64,000 bases of DNA from CBDCBA01 sp965214125. Its GTDB lineage: Bacteria; Planctomycetota; Phycisphaerae; Tepidisphaerales; Tepidisphaeraceae. The position numbers were made by a program, and so were the translations under genes. Positions within the stretch are counted from its first letter, which is position 1; the number at the start of each line of letters is the position of its first letter. The DNA lies in contig CBDCBA010000028.1 of the NCBI GenBank assembly GCA_965214125.1, forward strand, positions 18,711-82,710, written 5' to 3'. Positions 1 to 7,895 of the stretch are shown piece after piece. The notes beneath the pieces were generated by a model. That model worked only from the letters and a program-made list of their open reading frames with translations. It made no database searches and was not told the DNA's origin.

Positions 1-76
1 CGGACGTACCGAGCCCGCAGAGGGTCAGTCCGCTCGATCTCGTCCGGCGTGCGAAGGCGAAGCGTCACAACAAGAA

Positions 77-100
77 GGTAGCCGCGGACCTTGGTCCGCG
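77..100. repeat. Single hairpin, half of the GTAGCCGCGG repeat family
   Basis: This 24-nt palindrome starts GGTAGCCGCGGACC and folds around a TTGG-containing centre. It has the same frame as each arm of the 52,196-52,278 element (GTAGCCGCGGAGCTTGCTCCGCG), except that the inner C/G pair is flipped on both sides, so base pairing is kept. Only one arm is visible. The rest of the first 152 bases holds no gene I can support. Confidence 0.5.
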
Positions 101-152
101 CTCTCCCTCAAGGGTGAATCGACGTCCGCGGCGACTGCTACTCCGGGAGTGA

Positions 153-1535
153 CTACCCGTTCATCATGCTCATGCCATCGCCGGCCGGCGCGGCTTCCTC
201 GGCCGGCTTCTCCGGCTCCGGCTCGGGGGCGGCGTCAGTCGACGCCTTGGCCGCCTCCCGCGCGGCGGCGGCGCTGGCGATCAGCGGCAGCGGCGCGTAG
301 TCAGCCTTCAAGACGGCCGAAGCGTCGGCGTTGAGCCAGTCGCCGAGCATGCTGCTGTAGACGCGGCGGAAGTCGGTCGTGAACTTCAGGTCGCCACGCT
401 CCAGGTTGTCCATGTTCGGGTGCTCGCCGTGGAAGCCGCCCTGGACCGCCGGGCCGACGACGAACATCGGGCCGGCGGCGCCGTGGTCGGTGCCGTTGTT
501 GGCGTTCTGCTCGACACGACGGCCGAACTCGCTGAAGACCATCACCGTGACCTTGTTGTCGATCTTCTTCGCCCGCAGGTCGTCGCGGAAGCTCTTGATG
601 TTGTCGGCGACGCCTTTGAGCAGGTTCTCGTGCTGCTGGAGCTGGTTGGCGTGGGTGTCGAAGCCGCCGGTTTCGCAGTAGAAGACACGCGTGCCGAAGT
701 TGCCGGTGATGAGCTGGGCGATCAGCTGCAGCCGGCTGCCGAGCCCGCCGTAGTAGTTCGCCTCGGGCTTGTACTTGCCGGCGACGCGCCGGATCTCGTC
801 GGCGCTGATGATCGCGTCGGCGGCCTGGCGGGCGAAGTAGTCCTGCTGCGGGTTCGTGCCACGCATCTTCTGCAGCTCAACGAGGATGTCACGCTCGAGC
901 TGCTGGTCGAAGTCGCTGCCGTTCTGGTAGCGCAGGCCGAAGTCTTCGATGCGGTCCACGCTGGGCACCGTCACCTCGGGCGAGACGAGGGCCATCGGCA
1001 CCTCGCGGCCGATGTTGACCGCCAGCAGCGGGTTGTTGGCGATGTCCTTGTTCTGCGTGCCGCGGACGAGGTGGTCGAGGTAGTGGCCCACCCAGCCGCT
1101 GCCGTCGCCGCCATCGGTATGGGCCGCGTGCCAGATGCCCATGCTCTCGAAGTGGCTGCGGTTGGGGTCCGGATAACCGCAGCCGGGAATGACCGCCAGC
1201 TCCCCCTCGTCCCACAGTTGCTTGAAGGCCGTCATGCCACGGTTGAGCGCCCATTCGTCGCTGAGGTGGTGGACACCATCGTTCAGCGCAAGCTGCGGGC
1301 GGACCTTCTTGTAGCCGTCGTGCTTGAAGGGCACGAGCGTGTTCAGCCCGTCGTTGCCGCCCGAAAGTTGGACGACGACGAGGATGTTGTCCTTCGGGAC
1401 CGGCGTGCCGGGCGTCTCGCCGTCGGCGAAGGCAAGCTTGGGGATCAGCAGCGGCACCGTGCCGCCCAAGCTGATCGCGGGCAGAGCGCCAAGGCCGACC
1501 TTGAGGAAGTCACGGCGGGAGGTGTTGGTTGCCAT
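153..1535 (-). CDS. DUF1501 family exported protein
   Basis: The 460-aa product begins with a twin-arginine signal, SRRDFLKVG followed by a hydrophobic stretch, so export in folded form by Tat is likely. The body matches DUF1501 proteins, planctomycete sulfatase-like proteins of unknown reaction: a VVQLSGGNDGLNTL segment just after the signal, then GFDTHANQ and FSEFGRRVEQN-type motifs. The C-terminus is an Ala/Glu/Pro-rich tail. A frameshifted DUF1800 gene lies upstream on the same strand; the two families are usually neighbours and are thought to act together. The start follows TACCAA-N6-ATG, a variant of the leaderless promoter pattern seen elsewhere in the window. The exact function is not known. 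Confidence 0.9.
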   Translation of the reverse strand: MATNTSRRDFLKVGLGALPAISLGGTVPLLIPKLAFADGETPGTPVPKDNILVVVQLSGGNDGLNTLVPFKHDGYKKVRPQLALNDGVHHLSDEWALNRGMTAFKQLWDEGELAVIPGCGYPDPNRSHFESMGIWHAAHTDGGDGSGWVGHYLDHLVRGTQNKDIANNPLLAVNIGREVPMALVSPEVTVPSVDRIEDFGLRYQNGSDFDQQLERDILVELQKMRGTNPQQDYFARQAADAIISADEIRRVAGKYKPEANYYGGLGSRLQLIAQLITGNFGTRVFYCETGGFDTHANQLQQHENLLKGVADNIKSFRDDLRAKKIDNKVTVMVFSEFGRRVEQNANNGTDHGAAGPMFVVGPAVQGGFHGEHPNMDNLERGDLKFTTDFRRVYSSMLGDWLNADASAVLKADYAPLPLIASAAAAREAAKASTDAAPEPEPEKPAEEAAPAGDGMSMMNG

Positions 1536-1541
1536 TGGGGA

Positions 1542-1547
1542 TTGGTA
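1542..1547 (-). promoter_or_regulatory. Variant -10 hexamer TACCAA, 6 nt before the DUF1501 start
   Basis: The reverse strand reads TACCAA-TCCCCA-ATG. The last base departs from TANNNT, but the 6-nt spacing equals that of the canonical cases. Confidence 0.25.
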
Positions 1548-1644
1548 ATTCGTAATTCGGGTTCAGAGTCTTGGATTCGCGGGTCATTTGCGAATCGAGT
1601 CGGAGGATGTCTCCGGGGCCCAATCGCAAGTCCCGAATCACCAA

Positions 1645-3079
1645 TCACGCAAGCTGATACAGCGGGCTGCTCGCCATGAGTTGCACCATTCCCCGCACCT
1701 TGTGACGGATGCCGTCGCCGTCGAACTTGAAGTCCGTCGGCTGGTTGTCCTGGCCGCGCGTCATGTAGTCGAGCAGCCGGCCGCGGATGTCGTAAGGCAC
1801 GCGGCCGTCCAGCAGCAGGTTGCCGTAGGCGTTCACAATCTTGTCCGCCGACTTCAGGTCGCGCTCGTTCAGGAACTGGTACGTGCGGTTGTCGGCGAAC
1901 TGGTTGAACCCCTCCTCCGCCAAGTCGCGGCAGAACTCGAAGCGGACCATCACGGTGTTCGCGTTGATCCAGACGTCGCCCCCCCTTCCACCCGGCCACG
2001 TTCGGCGGGTAAAGCAGCTTCTGGCCCATTCGCTCGCACTGGCGGCGCAGGTAGTCGCTGCGCGGCGTGTTGCCCATGTTGAAGCTCGCGCCCACCGCCA
2101 GCTCCACCGGGTTCTTGATCCGGCTTCGATATGCCCAGTCGCTGAAAAACAGCCGGCTGCGCAGCATTTCCTTCAGCGTCGGCGCGATCTGCCACCCGTG
2201 GTGCAGCAGTCGGCCGGCGTAGTGCTCGACGTGCTCGGCCAGCGGCTCGGGGTGGACGAAGCATTGCAACAGCCGCTCGGCGATGAATCGCGGCGCGGCC
2301 GGGTGCTTCAAAATGGCGTCCACCGCCGCTTCGTCGTTGAACGCCCCCGTGCTCGCGTACTCCTTGCCGGCGAAGAACGTCTTCTCGCCGGCGTCGAATC
2401 GATCCTCCCGGAAGCGCCCCTCGCGGTTGTTGATCTGCCACCCGGTGAAGGCGCGAGACACCTCCTGGATGTCCTGCTCCTCGTACTGCCCCACGCCGAG
2501 GCAGAAGAGTTCCATAATCTCGCGGCCGTAGTTCTCGTTCGGGTTGCTCTTGTGGCTGTTGTGCCCGTCAAGCCACCGCAGCATCGCCGGCTGGCGGCCG
2601 ACTTTGACGACAAGGTCTCGGAAGCTGCCCAGGCCGTCGGTGCGGAACAACTCGATCTGGTCGTGCATCCAATCCGCCCGGCCGACCTTCCCGGCGCTGG
2701 TGGCAAAATGGTCGTGCCAGAAGAGCGCCACCCGCTCCTGCAACGGCGCGGGCGTGTGGACCATGCGGTGATACCACCATTCGGCCACCAGGTGCGGGCC
2801 GCGGCGGATGTCGTAAATCCCCTTGGCCTGCTCGAGGAAAGCGTTAAGCCCGCCGACGTCGCTCTTGGGGTCGAACGCGAACAAATTCTCGACGGTCGGG
2901 TCCATTCCCTGCTCGACGGCCTGCTGAAGCTGCTCGGGCTTCGAACCGAACGCCGACCGTCGAAGCAGATGGCCTGCCTCGCGGACGGTCCAGGGCATCT
3001 CTTTGGCGGCCTTGAAGTCGCCAAAGGGGTCTTCGGGCGGCTGCGGTCCGGCCGGGGCAGGCGTGTCGAGACGGGGCAT
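1645..3079 (-). pseudogene. DUF1800 family protein, single frameshift in a G7 run
   Basis: The reading frame from ATG 3079 encodes a typical DUF1800 protein: LLRRSAFG near the N-terminus, then FWHDHFATS, NENYGREIMELFCLG and SRAFTGW. It continues to NVAGWKGG and then leaves frame. The family ending DVWINANTVMVRFEFC continues in another frame from about 1,975 down to a stop at 1645. The break sits on seven G residues (minus strand; C-run at about 1,979-1,985). Six would restore one protein of about 478 aa. No other lesion is visible, so a sequencing error or very recent mutation is more likely than decay. The start has GGAG about 8-12 nt upstream. The gene is paired with the DUF1501 gene downstream. 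Confidence 0.85.
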
Positions 3080-3451
3080 GGCGGGAACTCCGGGCGGAGA
3101 AAGGCTGGGGTGGCGGCGTGAGGACGGTCGAAGCACCGGCGAGCAGGCGACACCAGCGCGGCGGCGCTTTCTGAAGGACGATGCGCCGCAACGGGCGGTT
3201 CGGCATCGCGGGCGACCGTGCATTCTCTCGGCCGCGTCGGCACGCCGCGGAGCGTGCCCGCCGCTCAACCCGCGGCGGTTGCGGCCGGATTCGGCTGCGC
3301 AACATCTCTACCATAACCAAGCCCGCCCGGCGTTGCACCATCCGAATCGAAAAGTCGCCCTTGGCGTCGCCCCGACCACCCGCACCACCCCTGGCTGATC
3401 GACACGGCCGTTTTCAGGCCATACCGTGCGACCCACGGCGGTGGCCCCATC
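3080..3451. other. Intergenic region without a recognisable gene
   Basis: About 370 bases lie between the DUF1800 start and tRNA-Lys. Open frames here are Arg/Pro/Ala-rich and look like GC-rich shadows. I see no hairpin or clear promoter. Confidence 0.4.
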
Positions 3452-3525
3452 GGACTGGTAGCTCAGTTGGTTAGAGCATCCGGCTTTTAACCGGAGTGTC
3501 CTGGGTTCGAATCCCAGCCGGTCCA
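3452..3525 (+). tRNA. tRNA-Lys (anticodon TTT)
   Basis: The 74-nt cloverleaf is complete. The acceptor GGACTGG pairs with CCGGTCC, the D arm is GCTC...GAGC, and the anticodon stem TCCGG/CCGGA closes the loop CTTTTAA with anticodon TTT. The T arm is CTGGG/CCCAG with TTCGAAT, and the discriminator is A3525. CCA is not encoded. It stands alone upstream of the repeat-rich, low-GC segment at 3.6-4.4 kb. I find no direct repeat of its 3' end that would mark a tRNA-targeted insertion. Confidence 0.97.
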
Positions 3526-3610
3526 CTGCAACGAACACTCGAGCCGACGCGGCCGGCCTACGCCGCCATGCACCCGCCGCGTCAGCCCCCCGGCCGCATC
3601 GCGCGCTCCA

Positions 3611-3900
3611 AGAAAAGGCTCTTGACCTGCTCTGTCCGGACCCTCGCTCAACCAACCCCGACTCTGCCGTCGAAGCACATCTTCCGTCGTCGAAGACGCT
3701 TTTAACTTCGCCCGGTCTTGAGGGTCCGGACAGAGCACTCTTGACCCCTTTATGTGCTTTATGTGCTCCCTCCAAGAAAAGGCTCCTGACCCCTTTATGT
3801 GACCCCCTTATGTGCTCCCCTTTATGTGCTCTGACCCCTTTATGTGCTCCGAGACGGAGCAAGGGAGAGGTCCGCGACGGGAAAAGGCTCCTGACCCCTT
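3611..3900. repeat. Array of AAAAGGCTCCTGACC / CCTTTATGTGC repeats
   Basis: AGAAAAGGCTC-TTGACC or -CTGACCCC occurs at 3611, 3775 and 3881. Between them are five or six copies of CCTTTATGTGC, several as GACCCCTTTATGTGC. The AAAAGGCTCCTGACCCCTT motif resembles the short repeats found next to IS200-like (RAYT/Y1) transposases in planctomycetes (established knowledge, from memory). No transposase is encoded here, so this may be a non-autonomous or stranded array. Confidence 0.65.
3629..3736. repeat. Inverted repeat GCTCTGTCCGGACCCTC inside the array
   Basis: The 17-nt arm at 3629-3645 is matched exactly by its reverse complement at 3720-3736, enclosing about 74 nt. Each arm abuts a copy of the TTGACC repeat. 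Together they form a symmetric module, possibly a folded transposable unit or the edges of an older insertion. Confidence 0.6.
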
Positions 3901-4401
3901 ATCTCCCGCGACTTACAAGGCTAACCAGTTGACGTGCAGAAGAACTGCTGCCGATACAGACAGCCACAGAAGACTTATCGTTGAACACAATGTCGACGAA
4001 GACATCCGCATCCGAGTTGCTTCTGATGGTTGCAGACGTCACCTCTGAAATCCGACGCTCCCACTTTATTTCTTCATTGCCAAAAGACACTCTACTAAGC
4101 ACTAGAGTGTTATGATTTACGAGAACATCCAGCCTGCTATACATGTGGCGGAAAAGGAAGGCTAGGAACACTATAGGGCATGCTACAATTACTACGCTGC
4201 TTGCGCGTCCACCAGTGAAAAAGACATAGATCGCAAAGCAGGAGAACGCCGCGGCTGGAAATGCCACAGACGATCGGCTCCAACGGCGAATCTCGAAATG
4301 ATACGCTTGATCCTGGTCCTGAATCATCTTTAATCCATATCAGGCGGAGAAAGGGGGCGTAGAAAAGGGGTCGGGAGAAGAAAGGGGTCAGAAGCCTTTT
4401 C
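3881..4401. mobile_element. Low-GC cassette bracketed by 20-nt inverted repeats
   Basis: The left end is GAAAAGGCTCCTGACCCCTT at 3881-3900. The right end, 4381-4401, reads as the reverse complement GAAAAGGCTTCTGACCCCTT plus one T, a 19/20 match. CTCCC follows the motif inward on both sides, and a partial third copy (AAAAGGGGTC) sits at about 4362. The enclosed DNA is clearly richer in A/T than its surroundings and holds one ORF, whose stop codon lies against the left repeat. No transposase is present, so mobility is an inference from the terminal symmetry. Confidence 0.5.
3899..4327 (-). CDS. Hypothetical membrane protein in a low-GC cassette
   Basis: The 142-aa product has two hydrophobic segments near residues 18-35 and 42-60. 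A soluble C-terminus follows that looks beta-rich (LDVLVNHNTLVLSR..., DADVFVDIVFNDKSSVAV), an arrangement like small two-TM proteins with a PH-like domain. I do not recognise the family. Codon use is much less G/C-biased at third positions than in neighbouring genes, which suggests transfer. The stop overlaps the inner edge of the left flanking repeat. It may be cargo of the repeat-bracketed cassette. Confidence 0.6.
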   Translation of the reverse strand: MIQDQDQAYHFEIRRWSRSSVAFPAAAFSCFAIYVFFTGGRASSVVIVACPIVFLAFLFRHMYSRLDVLVNHNTLVLSRVSFGNEEIKWERRISEVTSATIRSNSDADVFVDIVFNDKSSVAVCIGSSSSARQLVSLVSRGR

Positions 4402-4501
4402 TGCGGCTGCTTGGCCGTCCAAGTGGCGGCATGGGGAAAGCATACCGCGCCTGCAGCGCGGTGCTGGCGAGGCGGCGGCGTCCATCGGGCGCGGGCGGCG
4501 G

Positions 4502-4529
4502 TTGCAATGCGGATTGGCCGGCGTAAAAC
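4502..4529 (+). promoter_or_regulatory. Possible promoter of enolase
   Basis: TTGCAA (4502-4507) and TAAAAC (4524-4529) are 16 nt apart, each four of six to the sigma70 consensus, and lie about 47 nt before the start codon. This would give a leadered transcript, unlike many genes here. Confidence 0.3.
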
Positions 4530-4576
4530 CCTTGCGACGCCCGTCCGTTCCACCTTTGCACCCCAACCCGCCGCCC

Positions 4577-5863
4577 ATGACCCCCGTGATCGAGTTCGTC
4601 CAGGCCCGCCAGATCTTTGATTCGCGTGGCAATCCGACCGTCGAGGTCGACGTGCTGCTCGAAGATGGCACCCTCGGCCGGGCGGCGGTGCCGAGCGGGG
4701 CCAGCACCGGCGAGAACGAGGCCGTCGAGCTGCGGGACGGCGGCGACGCGTACATGGGCAAAGGCGTCTCCAAGGCGGTCGACAACGTGAACGACGTGAT
4801 CCGGCCGGAACTGATGGGCCTCGACGCCCGCGAGCAGGAGGCGATCGACGCCCTGCTGCTCGAGCTCGACGGCACGGAGAACAAGAGCAAGCTCGGCGCG
4901 AACGCGACGCTCGGCGTGAGCATGGCCGTCGCGAAGGCGGCCGCCGAAGCCTCGGGGCTGCCGCTGTGGCGTTACCTCGGCGGGCCGGCGGCCAAGACGC
5001 TGCCGGTGCCGATGCTCAACATCCTCAACGGCGGCAAGCACGCCGACAACACCGTCGACTTCCAGGAGTTCATGATCCAGCCCTGGGGCTTCGAGCGCTT
5101 TGACGACGCGCTGCGGGCGGGCGTGGAGATCTATCACCACCTCAAAGGCGTCCTGAAGAAGCGCGGCATGAGCACGGCCGTCGGCGACGAAGGGGGCTTT
5201 GCGCCCAACCTCGAGAACAACGAGGACGCGCTGAAGGTGATTGAGGAGGCGACGGAGAAGGCGGGTTACAAGTGGGGCGAGCAGATTTTCGTCGCGCTCG
5301 ACCCGGCCATGAGCGAGTTGTGGAACGAGGCGGAGAAGGATGGCAAGGAGGGGTACAAGTTCTTCAGCAGCACGCAGGAGATCATGACGAGCGACCAGGT
5401 GGCCGACCTGTGGGCGGAGTGGGCGAAGAAGTACCCCATCAAGAGCATTGAGGATGGCCTCGCCGAGAACGACTGGGCCGGCTGGAAGACGCTGACCGAC
5501 AAGATCGGCGACACGGTTCAGCTCGTCGGCGACGACCTGTTCGTCACGAACGAGAAGTTCCTGAAGAAGGGCATCGACAGCGGCACGGCCAACGCAATTC
5601 TGGTGAAGGTCAACCAGATCGGCACGCTCAGCGAGACGTTCGACGCGGTGAATCTCGCCATCCGCAACGGCTACAAGGCCGTGATGAGTCACCGCAGCGG
5701 CGAGACCGAGGACGCGACGATTGCCGACCTGGCCGTCGCGACCAACTGCGGCCAGATCAAGACGGGCGCCCCCGCCCGCAGCGACCGGGTGGCGAAGTAC
5801 AACCAGCTTATCCGCATTGCCGAGCAGCTTGGCGACGCGGCGGTGTACGGCGGGACGCGTTAA
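4577..5863 (+). CDS. eno: Enolase
   Basis: The enzyme interconverts 2-phosphoglycerate and phosphoenolpyruvate in glycolysis and acts in the cytoplasm. The 428-aa length is usual for the family. Visible signatures in order: FDSRGNPTVEVDV, GANATLGVSMA, GDEGGFAPN, SIEDGLAENDW, VGDDLFVTN, KVNQIGTLSET (catalytic Lys), VMSHRSGETED and IKTGAPARSDRVAKYNQL. The metal-site segment usually written DVAASE reads DPAMSE, a small variation. The ATG at 4577 was chosen because homology begins just after it (TPVIEFVQARQI); the open frame upstream is Pro/Arg-rich and not coding-like. Confidence 0.98.
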   Translation: MTPVIEFVQARQIFDSRGNPTVEVDVLLEDGTLGRAAVPSGASTGENEAVELRDGGDAYMGKGVSKAVDNVNDVIRPELMGLDAREQEAIDALLLELDGTENKSKLGANATLGVSMAVAKAAAEASGLPLWRYLGGPAAKTLPVPMLNILNGGKHADNTVDFQEFMIQPWGFERFDDALRAGVEIYHHLKGVLKKRGMSTAVGDEGGFAPNLENNEDALKVIEEATEKAGYKWGEQIFVALDPAMSELWNEAEKDGKEGYKFFSSTQEIMTSDQVADLWAEWAKKYPIKSIEDGLAENDWAGWKTLTDKIGDTVQLVGDDLFVTNEKFLKKGIDSGTANAILVKVNQIGTLSETFDAVNLAIRNGYKAVMSHRSGETEDATIADLAVATNCGQIKTGAPARSDRVAKYNQLIRIAEQLGDAAVYGGTR

Positions 5864-5866
5864 GCT
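5861..5866 (+). promoter_or_regulatory. Possible -10 TAAGCT, 8 nt before the next start
   Basis: TAAGCT includes the enolase stop codon and precedes ATG 5875 by 8 nt. The overlap with a stop weakens the call. Confidence 0.25.
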
Positions 5867-5874
5867 AGCAGGCC

Positions 5875-6144
5875 ATGACAATCGCCGTCTGGTTTCTCGT
5901 TGGAACCGTTATCTTCAGCGTTGGTTGGACATTCTTGGCCCGCCCGGCTTGGCGCCGGTTCGCACGCGAGGAACGCGCCACAGTTCCGACGTGTTCGTGC
6001 GGCTACGCGCTGCTGGACCTCGACCGCGCCCGCTGCCCCGAGTGCGGCCGCGTGTTCGGCTTCGACGCGAGCGCCGAGGAGCTTGACCTGACGGAAGATG
6101 AGTTGCACCGCATAGCGTTGCGTCGCCGTGAGCGAATGGAGTAG
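5875..6144 (+). CDS. Small membrane-anchored zinc-ribbon protein
   Basis: The 89-aa product has one N-terminal TM helix (about residues 4-22) followed by a four-cysteine zinc ribbon (CSCGYALLDLDRARCPECG). This type of CGY-x-L...RCPECG ribbon is common in Phycisphaerae membrane proteins. Its role is unknown. It starts 11 nt after the enolase stop and is followed 17 nt later by the aspartic protease gene. I consider it a real gene because of the conserved cysteine spacing and the TM segment. Confidence 0.7.
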   Translation: MTIAVWFLVGTVIFSVGWTFLARPAWRRFAREERATVPTCSCGYALLDLDRARCPECGRVFGFDASAEELDLTEDELHRIALRRRERME

Positions 6145-6149
6145 CTGGG

Positions 6150-6155
6150 TATGAT
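6150..6155 (+). promoter_or_regulatory. -10 hexamer TATGAT, 6 nt before the protease start
   Basis: TATGAT-N6-ATG places the expected transcription start on the start codon itself. No Shine-Dalgarno fits a leadered start. Confidence 0.5.
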
Positions 6156-6161
6156 GAGGCG

Positions 6162-6545
6162 ATGGGCCTGATCTATGCCGATGTCAGCCTGACGAATCCG
6201 ACACGCGGCGACCTCGCCGGAATCGAGCTGCGCATGCTCGCTGATACCGGGGCGACGCTCTCGATCATACCGGAGGCGGTCGCGCTGCAACTCGAGCTTC
6301 CGCTTGACCACTACCCGCGGCGCCCGATCGAATTGGCGGACGGGTCGACGCGCGTGGTGCCGTACGTCGCGCCGCTCGTTTTTCACTTCAAGAACCGTAT
6401 TTCCGTCGGCCCGGCACTCGTGACGGGGGACGATCCGGTGCTTGGCGCGTTGCAGATGGAAGACATGGATCTCGTGCTGCTCCCGCAGAAGCGCGCGATT
6501 GATGTGAACCCCGCCCACCCGAATCGGCCGGTCGCGCGGGCGTGA
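6162..6545 (+). CDS. Clan AA aspartic protease (retropepsin-like)
   Basis: The 127-aa protein carries the single-domain retropepsin motif LADTGATLSIIP (catalytic Asp in DTGA, about residue 29) and a later hydrophobic-Gly element VLGALQMEDMDLVL that packs the fold. Such proteins are expected to act as homodimers. The family is widespread in cyanobacteria and planctomycetes and its substrates are mostly unknown. The C-terminal NPAHPNRP is typical of the bacterial group. The neighbouring genes give no functional link. Confidence 0.85.
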   Translation: MGLIYADVSLTNPTRGDLAGIELRMLADTGATLSIIPEAVALQLELPLDHYPRRPIELADGSTRVVPYVAPLVFHFKNRISVGPALVTGDDPVLGALQMEDMDLVLLPQKRAIDVNPAHPNRPVARA

Positions 6546-6614
6546 ACAGCGGGTCGCCGCCGTTCAGCCCGAACATTGCCCGCATGCGGTGCGGCGGGCG
6601 GCGTGGTCGATAAT

Positions 6615-7163
6615 GTGAGCGTGGCAGACGCCGATCCAGCCTTTGAGCCCGCTGCCGACTCCGCCGCTGAGTCGGCGTGGGCGTTGCCGCTGTTGGCGTT
6701 GGGGCTGGGGCTCGTCGCGTGCGGCGTCGTGATCCCCGAGGCCGACGCGAACCGGCAGTTGGCCGACGAGAAGGGCCGGCTGGTCGCGGAGGTCGAGTCG
6801 CTGCAACGCCAAACGGAGTTGAATGCGGAGTTTTTGGAGCGGGTCCACACCGACTCCGAGCTGGCGCAGCGACTCGTGCAGCGTCAGACGCGCCCTGGGC
6901 CGGAGGATGACGTGCGCGTGATCGCGGCCGGGCCGTCAGACGGAAAGGTAGGGGGCGTGGGGGTGTCGTTCGAGATGAGCCCGTTCGCGTTGCTGAGTGC
7001 TGAAACCGTGGTGGCCGCCCCGCCGTCGCCACCGATCGGCGGACGGCTGCCGGACTGGTGCCGGCACCCGCGCCTCCGGCTGATCGTGCTCGGCCTCGGG
7101 CTGTTCGCGTGCCTGTTCGCGCTCCTCAGCGGCGCGAGCGGCCAGCGTACGCTCCAGGAGTGA
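6615..7163 (+). CDS. Membrane protein with a coiled-coil segment, unknown function
   Basis: I chose the GTG at 6615 (a second GTG is at 6621); an ATG at 6576 would add 13 residues that look non-coding. The product of about 182 aa has a TM helix near residues 22-39, a heptad-like stretch (ADEKGRLVAEVESLQRQTELN) resembling FtsB/DivIC-type septum proteins, a variable region, and a second TM helix near the C-terminus. The two-TM plan differs from FtsB, so I leave it unnamed. Its stop overlaps the tsaB start (GTGA), indicating translational coupling. Confidence 0.65.
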   Translation: MSVADADPAFEPAADSAAESAWALPLLALGLGLVACGVVIPEADANRQLADEKGRLVAEVESLQRQTELNAEFLERVHTDSELAQRLVQRQTRPGPEDDVRVIAAGPSDGKVGGVGVSFEMSPFALLSAETVVAAPPSPPIGGRLPDWCRHPRLRLIVLGLGLFACLFALLSGASGQRTLQE

Positions 7164-7831
7164 GCCGGGCAATCGTCATCGAGACCACCAGCCGGCACGG
7201 CCAGGCGGCGCTGGCGTTAGACGGTGAGCTCGTCGCGCTGGCGACGCTTCCGCACGGACCGAAACACGCGGCGGCGTTGGTGGCCGAGGTGCAGCGCCTG
7301 CTGCACGATGCCGGTTGGCCACCGCGGTCGATCGACTGCGTGGCAGTGTCCGCCGGCCCCGGCAGCTTCACCGGGACGCGCGTCGGCGTGACCTTCGCCA
7401 AGACATTCGCCTTCGCCACTGGGGCCGCGGTCGTGCCGGTGTCGACGGCGGCCGTCGTTGCGAGCAATGTCGAAGCGCACGATGCCTGCGTGGTGTTCGA
7501 TGCCCGGCGCGGCAGCGTCTGGGCGGAGCAGTACCGTGACGGCCTTGCCTGCCGCCAATTCGGTGTGGTGACGCCCGCGGAGCTTCTCAGGCTTCTTCCC
7601 CGGCCGGTGACGCTCGTGGGCGAGGGCGTCGCGTATCACGCTGACGCCTTACGTGGCGAGGGCGTCAGCCACCATCCCGCCGATGCCTCGTGGCCGCGCA
7701 TCGAGATCGTGGCGCGACTGGGATCGACCGGCCACCCGGTCGACGCGGCGATGCTGGTGCCGACGTACGTGCGTCGTCCCGAAGCGGAGGAGCAGCGTCT
7801 TGGGCGGGAGGCCAGGCGGTCGCCCGGCTGA
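7160..7831 (+). CDS. tsaB: tRNA threonylcarbamoyladenosine biosynthesis protein TsaB
   Basis: TsaB is an ASKHA-fold pseudo-ATPase that scaffolds TsaD during t6A37 modification of ANN-decoding tRNAs. The 223-aa sequence begins IVIETTSRHGQAAL and contains the family hallmark VSAGPGSFTGTRVGVTFAK near residue 65, followed by PVSTAAVVA. The start is GTG 7160, overlapping the stop of the upstream gene by 4 nt; the longer frame from 7058 lies inside that gene. The C-terminal half is short and variable, as expected for TsaB. Confidence 0.93.
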   Translation: MSRAIVIETTSRHGQAALALDGELVALATLPHGPKHAAALVAEVQRLLHDAGWPPRSIDCVAVSAGPGSFTGTRVGVTFAKTFAFATGAAVVPVSTAAVVASNVEAHDACVVFDARRGSVWAEQYRDGLACRQFGVVTPAELLRLLPRPVTLVGEGVAYHADALRGEGVSHHPADASWPRIEIVARLGSTGHPVDAAMLVPTYVRRPEAEEQRLGREARRSPG

Positions 7832-7895
7832 CGCAGGGCGGTTGAAAGGGTGGCGCGGGCCGGCGACCGTCGTAAGGTGTTGCTGGAGTTCGCCC

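Noticed and set aside
3308..3862. 184-aa minus-strand ORF with RLGFEPRTLRLKAGCSNQLSYQ
   Set aside because: That peptide is the well-known false translation of the antisense of a tRNA; the rest translates the repeat array.
3611..3900. CRISPR array
   Set aside because: Repeat units are short, unevenly spaced and partly nested, with no uniform spacers and no cas genes.
3452..4401. tRNA-Lys as the insertion site of the low-GC cassette
   Set aside because: No repeat of the tRNA 3' end is found downstream, and the cassette is bounded by its own inverted repeats.
4388..5881. 497-aa minus-strand ORF opposite enolase
   Set aside because: Pure shadow of a high-GC gene: Val/Ala/Leu/Arg/Asp-rich with no motif, while the plus strand encodes enolase completely.
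6615..7163. Assignment as FtsB/DivIC
   Set aside because: The coiled coil is similar, but a second C-terminal TM helix and the gene context do not fit.
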